Assembly: GCA_027575765.1 (NCBI GenBank)
Contig: JANBPT010000988.1
Location: forward strand, 1-17,157
Direction of reading: 5' to 3'
Origin: Tieghemiomyces parasiticus
Lineage: Eukaryota; Kickxellomycota; Dimargaritomycetes; Dimargaritales; Dimargaritaceae
Length of the DNA stretch: 17,157 nt
Shown: positions 1-7,637 of the stretch, in pieces
Layout: each line of letters opens with the position of its first letter
Numbering within the stretch: the stretch's first letter is position 1
The notes under the pieces: model-generated
Told to the model about the DNA's origin: nothing
The model's database searches: none
What the model saw: only the letters and a program-made list of their open reading frames with translations
Program-made: the position numbers and the translations under genes

Positions 1-2588
1 TTTGACCACATGATACGGAGGCGGTAGCGGCCGGGCGGGGCTTTCTCGGTGATATTGATAGAGCGGATATGGATGGCGCCGTTCCAGCTGATAGTGGGGG
101 CGGTTTTCTCACCACCGAAATCGCGGGCCTGGTTGAGTAAAGTGCCCCCAGGAATGTCGTAATACGTGTACTGGCCCGTACGGTTTTGCAGGCCGGCCTG
201 GGTGACGACTTTTTGCACGTTGAACTGCTGGTAGTAACGCACCGTGACCACATCGCCTTGATTCATGGTGTAGCGAGGTTCGGGGCTGGTCTTCACGAGG
301 GTCTGGGTGGCCGGGTTGAACAGTCTAGGGTACAGCGGACTCGAAGGAGGGGGCAGGATCGGGACAGAGGAAAGCGTACCCATCATACCCGTGAAAGGCA
401 GATGATACTCAAACTGAAGTGAACCGCTCGTAAGGATGTGCTTGATGTGGCCGCCGACTACCCAAAAACTATTGGTAGGAATCTCGGTACTTTTGACGGC
501 ACTATAGGCGTAATGGGTTGCACCAGGACCCAGGGTGAAAGTGGTGGAATTACTAATGGATGCATACATGAGAAACTTGCTGATGGGAGGGTTAACAAAG
601 GTTCCGTTCGAGGAGAAGGAGGTTACGCAGGGGGAAGGCGTGATCACTCCCTTAGCTTTAAAGACGTACTTGCTGCGGTTGCGGATGTTATGGTAGAAGG
701 CCAGGGGTCTCGCCCCGGGGGTAGAGGACGTGAGGTCGTAGTAAGATAAAGTAGATCTAACCTGAAAAAATAAGTTATCAAATAAGCGGGCCATGTTAAC
801 CACGCCGGCGCCCTGTTGTGCCGGGGAGAAGGAGTATGCCTTTGTGATTCCGTTAGCCTCACGAAGGCTTTTACTAATCTGAATCGGCTCCGCGCTGCTC
901 ATCATGCTCATTTTCAAGTCCGATGGTTGGAGGTCGGGCCGGTGCTGCTTGAGGAGGGCTAAGCAGCCAGCGACGAACGGGGAAGCCATGGACGTCCCCG
1001 ACGAGAGCGCGTAGGAACCGAGATTTAGCGGGGTAGTGGTGTAAATCATATTGCCCGGGGCGGCAATATCAGGCTTGAATACCAGATCCGAGGAGGGCCC
1101 CCACGACGAGAAATCGGAGATATACCCACCCTGGGGGTTACTCAGGGCGATGTACTGTTCGCGTGTGGTGATGGTGACAGCGCGACCGCTAGTCAGCTGG
1201 GTCGTCCATGCCTGACCAATCGTGGCGTCGATCATGGCGGTGGGTAAAGTATCCGCGCGGGGCTGGACGGGGGTGAGAATGAGGCGGCCGTACTGTGGGG
1301 CCCAAAACAGCACGCCTACGGCGCCGGCCTGGCGGGCGTAGGTATTGACTAACACTGGGTCGCAGGTGCCCATGGTCACCAGCACGAGGCGGCCTCGGTA
1401 TTGATTTGCCGGGGCGGCCGCACAGCCGTTACGGGACCCGGTAGCGTCCTTGGCAAGTACAACCGTGACCTTGGTGAAGTCGAAGCTCAGCCCGATGTAC
1501 ATGGACGGCGACCGCCACACGGCCTGCTTGGGCTGGGCAGCGGTGTACATGGCCATACTATACCCTTGTTTCGGCTCCACACTGGCCACGGACACCACGT
1601 CGATACCAGTGGCCGGGGAGTTATTCATGAAGAGCGACTCACTCCCGGAATTACCTGCGGCAGACACGACAGCGATACCGGCTTGAGCTAGGGACGATCC
1701 TAGACTAGACGACAGGTCAAAACTGAATCCCGATGGGAACCCGACCGACAGGTTGATGATTTGCATCCCGTCCTGCTGAGCCTTCTCTAATGCGGCCGTA
1801 ACGATGGGTACCGTTGTTCTATCCTGGCAGTCCAGCACGCGGTAGATGCCCAGGGTGGCCTCAGGAGCCACGCCCTGGAAGACACCATCATTACCGGTTA
1901 GGATGCCTGCCACGTTGGTGCCATGACCAAGGCAGGTATCAAGCGGGTCCAGGTCCGCGGAGATAGGCTGACCGTCCTGTCTAAGCAAGTCGCCGACAAA
2001 ATCCTGACCGTACTGGATTCGGCAGCCCACCGACTTGTAACAGTTGCCGAAGGCTGGGTGATGGTAGTCGATGCCCGAGTCAATGATACCGATCTTGATT
2101 CCTTGCCCCTTAAGTTTAGGGTACTTGCGACGAAAGGCAGTGAACCCGGTCATGTCGTAGCTAAGCATTGGAAGCGGAGGTTTGGTCTGAACGCTACCGG
2201 TCGGTGTGGCAGAATTAGTGGCGGCGGTTGGAGTAGGGCTGGCCGGGAAGGATGAGGACGAGAGGGCGCTAGAACTGAGAAGCACATCGCGCGTGAGAGT
2301 CTTGACCAGGGCCAAGCTCTGGACGAAACTCTCATACTTTGATGGGATATGCAAATGTGAAGCTAGGATCAGCGACGAAAAATTACCGCGGATCGCGAAC
2401 GGCACTGCGTAGGCACTGAGCTCCTCCGCCAAGGCGTTGCGGTACCAGGCGGCTCCGACGGGATCCGGGGCCAGGCCTGGGAACTCGACCATAAACGAGT
2501 TGGGGATGTAGCTAGCCTGGGTGATAGGTGCCGTCGCGGCTAGGGCCAGAAGTCCAACCACCGCACAGCCATTGAACGTACGAAACAT
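1..2588 (-). CDS. Secreted subtilisin-like serine protease (S8, PA-insert type), C-terminus cut by window edge
   Basis: An open frame of 862 codons runs from the ATG at 2588 to the left edge with no stop or intron, so the C-terminus is missing. Residues 1-25 form a signal peptide (hydrophobic core VVGLLALAATA, likely cut after TQA). A region resembling an I9 propeptide follows at about 27-115, then a Ser/Thr/Pro-rich linker. The catalytic triad is visible in standard motifs: D170 (GIIDSGID), H222 (GHGTNVAG) and S533 (GTSMASPFVAG), with oxyanion N313 (AAGNSGS). The 220 residues between N313 and S533 hold a PA-like insert (about 370-480, C389 and C409). After about residue 620 comes a beta-rich, Fn3-like tail. 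The GRYRLRI motif just before the edge usually lies close to the end in fungal relatives, so probably only a few tens of residues are lost. Expected role: secreted or cell-wall endopeptidase for nutrient protein breakdown or host interaction. Family assignment is secure; the substrate is unknown. Confidence 0.93.
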   Translation of the reverse strand, partial: MFRTFNGCAVVGLLALAATAPITQASYIPNSFMVEFPGLAPDPVGAAWYRNALAEELSAYAVPFAIRGNFSSLILASHLHIPSKYESFVQSLALVKTLTRDVLLSSSALSSSSFPASPTPTAATNSATPTGSVQTKPPLPMLSYDMTGFTAFRRKYPKLKGQGIKIGIIDSGIDYHHPAFGNCYKSVGCRIQYGQDFVGDLLRQDGQPISADLDPLDTCLGHGTNVAGILTGNDGVFQGVAPEATLGIYRVLDCQDRTTVPIVTAALEKAQQDGMQIINLSVGFPSGFSFDLSSSLGSSLAQAGIAVVSAAGNSGSESLFMNNSPATGIDVVSVASVEPKQGYSMAMYTAAQPKQAVWRSPSMYIGLSFDFTKVTVVLAKDATGSRNGCAAAPANQYRGRLVLVTMGTCDPVLVNTYARQAGAVGVLFWAPQYGRLILTPVQPRADTLPTAMIDATIGQAWTTQLTSGRAVTITTREQYIALSNPQGGYISDFSSWGPSSDLVFKPDIAAPGNMIYTTTPLNLGSYALSSGTSMASPFVAGCLALLKQHRPDLQPSDLKMSMMSSAEPIQISKSLREANGITKAYSFSPAQQGAGVVNMARLFDNLFFQVRSTLSYYDLTSSTPGARPLAFYHNIRNRSKYVFKAKGVITPSPCVTSFSSNGTFVNPPISKFLMYASISNSTTFTLGPGATHYAYSAVKSTEIPTNSFWVVGGHIKHILTSGSLQFEYHLPFTGMMGTLSSVPILPPPSSPLYPRLFNPATQTLVKTSPEPRYTMNQGDVVTVRYYQQFNVQKVVTQAGLQNRTGQYTYYDIPGGTLLNQARDFGGEKTAPTISWNGAIHIRSINITEKAPPGRYRLRIMWS

Positions 2589-2800
2589 GGCGGGCGAGTT
2601 CTTAAATTAGGGAAATTATGCGGGATGGCGGATTAACAGATCGAATGAAATTAATCATGTAGCTAAGAATTGGGCAGTATGGTGGGTTGGAAGCGGAGGC
2701 ACTGAGCTCAAGTAGTGGGCAGAAGTAAGGGACTACGACAAGGAAGGGGCGGCGGCTGAAGGATAGTTTAAATAGGATGCTCACTAACACTCAATGTGTG
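2589..2800 (-). promoter_or_regulatory. Upstream region of the subtilase gene
   Basis: This is the 5' flank of the minus-strand protease gene. Two TATA-like elements can be seen on the minus strand: CATAATTT at 2620-2613, about 32 nt before the start codon, and TATTTAAA at 2774-2767, about 186 nt before it. The first resembles the TATAATY element in front of the two PQ-loop genes. These are motif matches only; no transcript start is known. Confidence 0.35.
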
Positions 2801-3335
2801 GACAATATACGAGCCGACCACCCAGGCATGGCCGAGGAGACGTTGGCTGCCATGTAGGGACATTAGACCCCTCGGAATATGCACCTAACTGGGTTTGAGT
2901 AGAGGAAGACTTCGTGTGGTTAGAACCAGCGATCGCCACCAAAGGAGAGCCAGGCTGCCTAATGTAGAGGTCAGATTGCCACTATTTCCTTTAAATAAAC
3001 AACATGGGTCGTCGAGCCACCATCCTAGTTCGGTAGCGCAGCTCGCAACCGCCCACTTTAATGGTGTATTACCGTTATTTTATTTTATCTGTCTCTTACT
3101 CTGAGTCTACCCCCCCCTTCTCCCAGCTACTATGACCAGGAAACGCTCCCCCCAAAAAAGGATAAAGTCCTGCTCGACTGAAGCGATCATTTCAACTTTG
3201 ATAGCGCAGTACATACTGTTAGCTCATAAAGCGAACATGATCGGCCCACTCCCAGTGATCCCGCCTAAAGTTTCATAATTAAGCCATTCCAACAGGAACT
3301 GAGGACATGACTAACCTCCTCCGGGTCGCCCCAGA

Positions 3336-3369
3336 CTTTCGGAGGAGCCGGCTGGAGTTCCTCCGAAAG
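3336..3369. repeat. Perfect 11-bp inverted repeat with 12-nt loop
   Basis: CTTTCGGAGGA at 3336-3346 is the exact reverse complement of TCCTCCGAAAG at 3359-3369. In RNA this would give a stable 11-bp stem with a 12-nt loop. No neighbouring gene uses it as an obvious terminator. It could be a relic of a transposon end, a binding site, or part of an unannotated structured RNA. Confidence 0.6.
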
Positions 3370-3854
3370 CTTGGTGGGATCGATTCTCAAAACCTTAAAT
3401 TTCCACGATAGACAGCGGGACCTTCGGTGAGACTAAGGCAGTATGAAGGAGTAAATACTTTGACCTAAGACTACGTAGAGAACCATCCGAATATTTCTCT
3501 TTAGCATACTATACTTCGGACGGACGTGCTACATGATAAAGAATACCATGATCTGGGGTATGCGGAGCGATGGTGCTTAATGCTTCCGATTTAAAAGCCG
3601 TAAATCATGGGTGTACTGGGCAGTTAATCGTCGAAACGCGGGTAACTCGACCAAAAAAAATTACCAGCTTCAGTAAGCTAGTTTACAAGGCCACAGTTAT
3701 TAAAAGCAGCTAAATGAGATACGAAGGATGGGAATGTGTGAAAAGGGGATGACGAGGAGTAATGATAAGAGCGACCAAACGATCGAGAAAACACGAACTG
3801 GCATGTGGTAGGAAATTGGCTGTCTTCGCTTACCAATTAGTCCAATCTAACTCT

Positions 3855-3880
3855 CCCCCCTCGCAAAATAGGGAGGGGGG
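3855..3880. repeat. C/G-tract hairpin followed by an A-run
   Basis: CCCCCCTC at 3855-3862 pairs with GAGGGGGG at 3873-3880 across a 10-nt loop, and an A7 run follows shortly after. The shape resembles an intrinsic terminator, but in a fungal nuclear genome it has no assigned role and lies far from any coding end. Confidence 0.4.
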
Positions 3881-4331
3881 CGAAAAAAAGGAATCCATGG
3901 ATGCGACGAAGCCCCGTTAAGCACTGGTCACCTCAGAAATAATAAACCTATTAAATACTACACCATAGAGTTTGGTTGGAAATTGTACAACGAAATTTGC
4001 ATTAGTAAAGTGTACCCTCAGCGCCACTTGTCCCTATTTACCCAAAGCTTACTTAAAAGAGAGCCTGACGATGCTACTCTATTGCAACGATTTGGGTGTG
4101 TGGGTGAGTGTGCCGAGAGAAGGGTGCGGAGAAAATGCTCGACTGAGGGGTTGAGAGGCGAGAAGCCCAAGGTCAAATGAACTATTTATCAGGCACTTAA
4201 CTCATTAACCCTTCGGGCGATATTCGCCAGTCTTATACTGGTGAGCTAGAGGAGGATGTGATACTGGCTGGTATAGATGAAAAATTTAACGCCGACCCCT
4301 CCACTATAGTGGAATGTAGACAGGCCCAAGC

Positions 4332-4556
4332 CTAGATAACAAGAGAAACGTTTGCCATCTTCCAATCTGTGAAGTGGCGACCGTTTGTGAGCAAGGTTTT
4401 GCCAATGATGCTCCGCCAGGAAGGGATAGTTGAATGACGGTACTTGAAGGAAGGCTTCGGACCACAGCCTGACGAGCTCCCTGGATAAACCATCATAGCT
4501 CTGTTAAAATCGTCATTGGTAAGGGTCACATAGCCTCGTAGAGAAAGTATACTCAA
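4332..4556 (-). mobile_element. Probable degraded LINE-type reverse transcriptase fragment
   Basis: On the minus strand an open stretch of 74 codons (no ATG at its upstream end, stopped by TAG at 4334-4332) reads like the fingers region just before the catalytic core of LINE reverse transcriptases. It has the pattern LTNDDFNRAM...PGSSSGCGP...K...IPSW...LLTNG.HF.DWKMANVSLVI. In intact LINEs the equivalent pieces are an 'APGPDG' turn and, about 40 residues later, a 'WK.A.V..I.KPG' strand; the spacing here fits. The expected PKPG/YRPIS continuation is absent, so the element is broken at this point. No endonuclease or YADD motif was found in the flanks. The resemblance was judged by eye and could be chance. 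Confidence 0.35.
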
Positions 4557-5250
4557 CCATGGAAGGCTTAACTATAGATAGTCGAAACGCCGCTAGCGAA
4601 ATGTGAACAACTTATGAAATTGATGACGAATGCATGTAACGATAGGCGACATTATTCTTAGCGTCAAGTGAACGGCCCGACTCGCCTGGAACAGCTTGGA
4701 TAGTAAAACAGGGCTAATAAAAAGTATACGTCACCAGGCCTCTATACCTAGAAACACCACCCAGGCCACATCCTCTTTTCCCAAATTTCGACGAAATTGA
4801 GTAATGGTTTCTACTGTCAAAGTCCGCCCGAGGTCAGCCAAGAGCGAAGGGGGTGTGCAGCCCACTGTCAAATGAACGGACAGTATGGCTCCCGTATTGC
4901 CCAATCCCACCGTCGTACCATCGTCATGATCGCCACAACACTGGTAACTACACCAGTTGGATATCCTCAACGCAGGGCAGTTGTTCAGTTAAGGGGCGAT
5001 GACGTAGAAGGTCAGGCACTAGCCCAATATCTGTTTAACCGTCGGACCATCGGCGTTACGTCGTCCGTGCAAGCTCGCACAAAGAACACGCTAACGAGCC
5101 GAGTTTTATTTAGCTCTATGGACCTGGGATCTCACACGCCCTTAGTGATTAATCTACGCAGCAGGTATAAAGGAGAGGGCCTGGGCCTTTCCCTTAGTTG
5201 GATGCACCCCACTGGCTCCTGTCTCGACCCCTCTCTCCTACGGTCCTTAG
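4557..5250. other. Intergenic region upstream of the first PQ-loop gene, with an unassigned open frame
   Basis: The plus strand is open from 4752 to 5270 (the first non-AUG start-like codon is at 4797), giving about 157 codons without recognised domains. The central part (about 4930-5150, including ALAQYLFNRRTIG and SSVQARTKNTL) has a protein-like texture that vaguely recalls retroelement gag-like proteins. On the minus strand, 4731-4970 ends in VAWVVFLGIEAW, which loosely resembles reverse-transcriptase motif A (VFLDIEKAYD) before a stop. Neither is convincing alone. A TATAAAG lies at 5166-5172, about 154 nt before the PQ-loop start. The region probably mixes decayed transposon sequence with promoter sequence. 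Confidence 0.3.
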
Positions 5251-5251
5251 T

Positions 5252-5263
5252 TTATAATCTACT
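5252..5263 (+). promoter_or_regulatory. Candidate core promoter element of PQ-loop gene 1
   Basis: TTATAATCTACT starts 68 nt before the ATG at 5320. The second PQ-loop gene has TTATAATTTACT (11 of 12 identical) starting 65 nt before its ATG, and cytochrome c has TATAATCT about 49 nt before its start. Conservation of position and sequence between the paralogues suggests a TATA-type element. Confidence 0.5.
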
Positions 5264-5319
5264 GGGGTGATCTTATCCCTCCGCCCCTTTTACGATTTCG
5301 CGACATAGCAACCGTCACC

Positions 5320-6270
5320 ATGACTTCACCTCTCCCTGTCCTCCTTTCGCGCTTCTTTGGATATCTCTCTCTTGGCAGTTGGAGCGTCGTTTTCGTGCCA
5401 CAGATTATTAAGAACCGCCGGCACCATGAAGCCGGGGGGCTCTCCGCAGGGCTTCTCTTCCTTCTCTGCCTGGGCGACGTGGCCAACATGCTCGGGTCTA
5501 TCCTCCAGGGTGTACTGTACACAACAGTCCTCATTTCCATCTACCACATCCTTTTTGACGTGGTCGTGATTGGCCAGTGGGCATACTACGAGTGGTTTTA
5601 CACGCCATACCGTAAGCAGGCCGGGCCCGGCCCGACGAGTGGCGAGAACACGCCATTGCTCACAGAGCAGCCCCACCAAGGTGCTGTCACCACTGCCATT
5701 GCCAACGAGAATGAGGAGGAGCTGGAAGATACTCAATCCACTGATACGAGCGAAGTGACAAACCCCTCACCTGTTAGGGAACTCGTGCGCACCCTGGGTA
5801 TCGTTGCCATTCTCGCGGGTCTCTGCATGCTCCTGGCCCTGTACAACGAAGGGTATCTGACCTCCCATCCCGGTTTACGGTTCACCACCTCACCCGATAC
5901 CAAGGCAACCAACGAGGGCCAAGTTCCCAATCCACTTGCCCAGTTCTTTGCTTGGTCCTCGGTGGCTCTCTACCTTGCATCGCGGGTCCCCCAGATCGTC
6001 CTCAACTACCGCAAGAAGAGCTGTGATGGGCTGTCCCTGTCCATGTTTGTCCTTACAGTCGTGGGGAACGGTACCTTTTTTGCATCGATCATGGTCTACT
6101 CACAACAACCCCAGTATCTGATAATCAACCTACCATGGATTCTAAACAGTAGCGGAACTGTGCTCCTGGATGTCATTATCATGGGTCAGTTCTATGCATA
6201 CCACGAGAAAACCGCCAAGGACGCGGCAGCGGCAGCCTGCTGCGAGCCTACCTCCGCGCGGGATGTATAG
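5320..6270 (+). CDS. PQ-loop repeat protein 1, likely vacuolar basic amino-acid transporter (Ypq/PQLC2-like)
   Basis: Intronless, 316 residues, the usual length for fungal Ypq proteins. Seven hydrophobic segments are arranged as two PQ-loop bundles. The first motif is FVPQIIKNRR (P27, Q28), with LCLGDVANMLG following; the second is SRVPQIVLNYR (P224, Q225), with CDGLSLSMF and VVGNGTFF after it. The two are joined by a hydrophilic loop (about 98-155) rich in acidic residues. The loop carries ENTPLL (E109-L113-L114), an acidic dileucine motif of the kind that sorts proteins to the vacuole or lysosome. Family members (yeast Ypq1-3, animal PQLC2/SLC66A1) export cationic amino acids from the vacuole or lysosome. 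The start has a good context (GTCACCATG) and aligns with the start of the downstream paralogue. Substrate is inferred from the family. Confidence 0.92.
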   Translation: MTSPLPVLLSRFFGYLSLGSWSVVFVPQIIKNRRHHEAGGLSAGLLFLLCLGDVANMLGSILQGVLYTTVLISIYHILFDVVVIGQWAYYEWFYTPYRKQAGPGPTSGENTPLLTEQPHQGAVTTAIANENEEELEDTQSTDTSEVTNPSPVRELVRTLGIVAILAGLCMLLALYNEGYLTSHPGLRFTTSPDTKATNEGQVPNPLAQFFAWSSVALYLASRVPQIVLNYRKKSCDGLSLSMFVLTVVGNGTFFASIMVYSQQPQYLIINLPWILNSSGTVLLDVIIMGQFYAYHEKTAKDAAAAACCEPTSARDV

Positions 6271-6340
6271 ATTGGGACCCAGTGTAGGTAAATCGGGCCA
6301 ATTCATTAATGAGCCGAAGATATCGATCGATAACGATAAT

Positions 6341-6346
6341 AATAAA
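6341..6346 (+). terminator. Candidate polyadenylation signal of PQ-loop gene 1
   Basis: AATAAA lies 71 nt after the stop codon at 6268-6270, a typical distance for 3' end formation. Confidence 0.5.
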
Positions 6347-7241
6347 CCCAGAGAACCATTTCTAGACATAGAGCATCGTGAACAGTAAAAAAACGGCGGC
6401 ACGATAGGCAAGCTGCCATGTCAGTCCTGTACTCTTGACCATTGCTATACTCGGCATACCCTGGTAAAGCGGCTTGGCTGCCATATCAAGATGACCGATG
6501 AAACATTCCTCCGACTGTCGAATCCCACGGTGGTCGCACCATCGACCGTACATCCCCACGAGACTGCCTTTGATCAATCAATGGCAGGCCGATCTCTCCT
6601 CTCCTGGTATCTCGTCCAAACCAAGGCGAGGTGTACTCCGACCTGTAAGGCCCTGGCTGTGCATTCCCTTGGCTTTACAATCCATCTGCGCCGCGTAGCA
6701 GCCGCTGCACCTGACGGGTCATCCATACCACAATCGGTCTAGCATGAGGAAGAAAAATATTAAAGGGGGCAAAGAGGAGCGGTATGTCGATACGCGGGAA
6801 ACACCCGCCATCCATACGGGTGGAAAAGTGTACTGGGACCTTTATATGAAGTTGTGATTGTTTTAATGGCGCCCCAGCGTCGGCGTGACTGTCTCTGCAA
6901 CTTGACTGGCAATTCATGTAAACAATTAGGGCCCACAATGATCACGATATGTAGTGGCGGGATGGATCCGTTAGCTTTCCTCCTTTCCCAACCCCCGTCT
7001 GCCACATCTCCATGTACCCGCGGACGGTCGCCATTGACACTTCTGCCGCACACCAGCCGCATTGTGTCATCTGCCCCCCATTCCCCTTCCCAGTAAACGA
7101 CCTTGAGCTGGGTTGGCTATTCGGGTAGTTACAGCGGATGTATTAAGATTGAGTCCCACACGTATATTGCCCCTGGTCAGCCGAGCACAGAAACAAGGAT
7201 CTACTCGGGGCTCAGGGTTATATTTTGCTTATATTTATGGT

Positions 7242-7260
7242 GGGTGGGTGGATGGGTGGG
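7242..7260 (+). promoter_or_regulatory. Candidate G-quadruplex (four G3 tracts)
   Basis: Four GGG tracts at 7242-7244, 7246-7248, 7254-7256 and 7258-7260 are separated by loops of 1, 5 and 1 nt, which satisfies the canonical G3N1-7 rule with short loops. It lies about 380 nt upstream of the start codon of the second PQ-loop gene. It is also a simple GGGT-like repeat, so it may be a neutral microsatellite. Confidence 0.55.
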
Positions 7261-7572
7261 CGAATGGAATGAATTCAGTGGGAATGCAGGAGAGTTTCGG
7301 AAGCAGTCCACCGTAGTGTGGGATATGCGCCCGGATGAGGAGCAGCCTAGACCCGACCGCTGTCCAACGTTGGTCAATCCGAGTTTAGCCACCGCTCATT
7401 CTGGCCGGCTGTCTTCGCCTCTCTCCCCCTTCCGCGCCTGCAGTATAGGAAGGCCCACCTGGTCTGTCTACCCCTTATTTAAGCCTTCGCCCATCCCCAA
7501 CCGTATCACAGCAGCACATTTCTAGATATTAGCGTATTCTTAGCCGCCGATCAACAATTTTGGCTTGGTCCA

Positions 7573-7584
7573 TTATAATTTACT
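7573..7584 (+). promoter_or_regulatory. Candidate core promoter element of PQ-loop gene 2
   Basis: TTATAATTTACT starts 65 nt before the ATG at 7638. It differs at a single position from the element 68 nt before PQ-loop gene 1, although most of the surrounding promoter sequence is not alignable by eye. Confidence 0.5.
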
Positions 7585-7637
7585 ACACCTACTAATCATC
7601 AGTTCTCCTCGCCCATCAGTATACTGCACGCCTGCTG

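Larger units (their letters stand above)
2801..4331. other. Long intergenic stretch without a recognisable gene
   Basis: About 1.5 kb of AT-richer sequence with short, unrecognised open frames only; the longest are around 60-70 codons, and none has conserved motifs or a plausible spliced continuation that I could find. Visible structure: a CATGGC/GCCATG inverted repeat near 2826-2855, a C-run near 3110, a perfect 11-bp inverted repeat at 3336-3369, a C/G-rich hairpin at 3855-3880, an AATAAA at 3941, and two adjacent small hairpins at 4216-4241. No tRNA A/B boxes, 5S or spliceosomal RNA signatures were seen. It may be decayed transposon sequence or simply spacer. Confidence 0.5.
6347..7637. 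other. Spacer between the two PQ-loop genes
   Basis: About 1.3 kb with no recognised gene. Open frames at 6491-6742 and 7103-7525 (83 and 140 codons) show no domains, and the second is low-complexity in parts (WWVGGWVGEW across a GGGT repeat). The right end is the promoter of the second PQ-loop gene: a G-quadruplex-type G-tract at 7242-7260, pyrimidine-rich stretches around 7410-7500, a TATTTAAG at 7476-7483, and the element shared with gene 1 at 7573. Confidence 0.5.

Noticed and set aside
2826..2855. TGGCCGAGGAGACG string reminiscent of a tRNA-Ser/Leu A box
   Set aside because: No B box or matching acceptor stem was found within 100 nt.
7103..7525. 140-codon plus-strand open frame in the PQ-loop spacer
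   Set aside because: No domain, repeat-driven WWVGGWVGEW composition, and it overlaps the likely promoter of PQ-loop gene 2.
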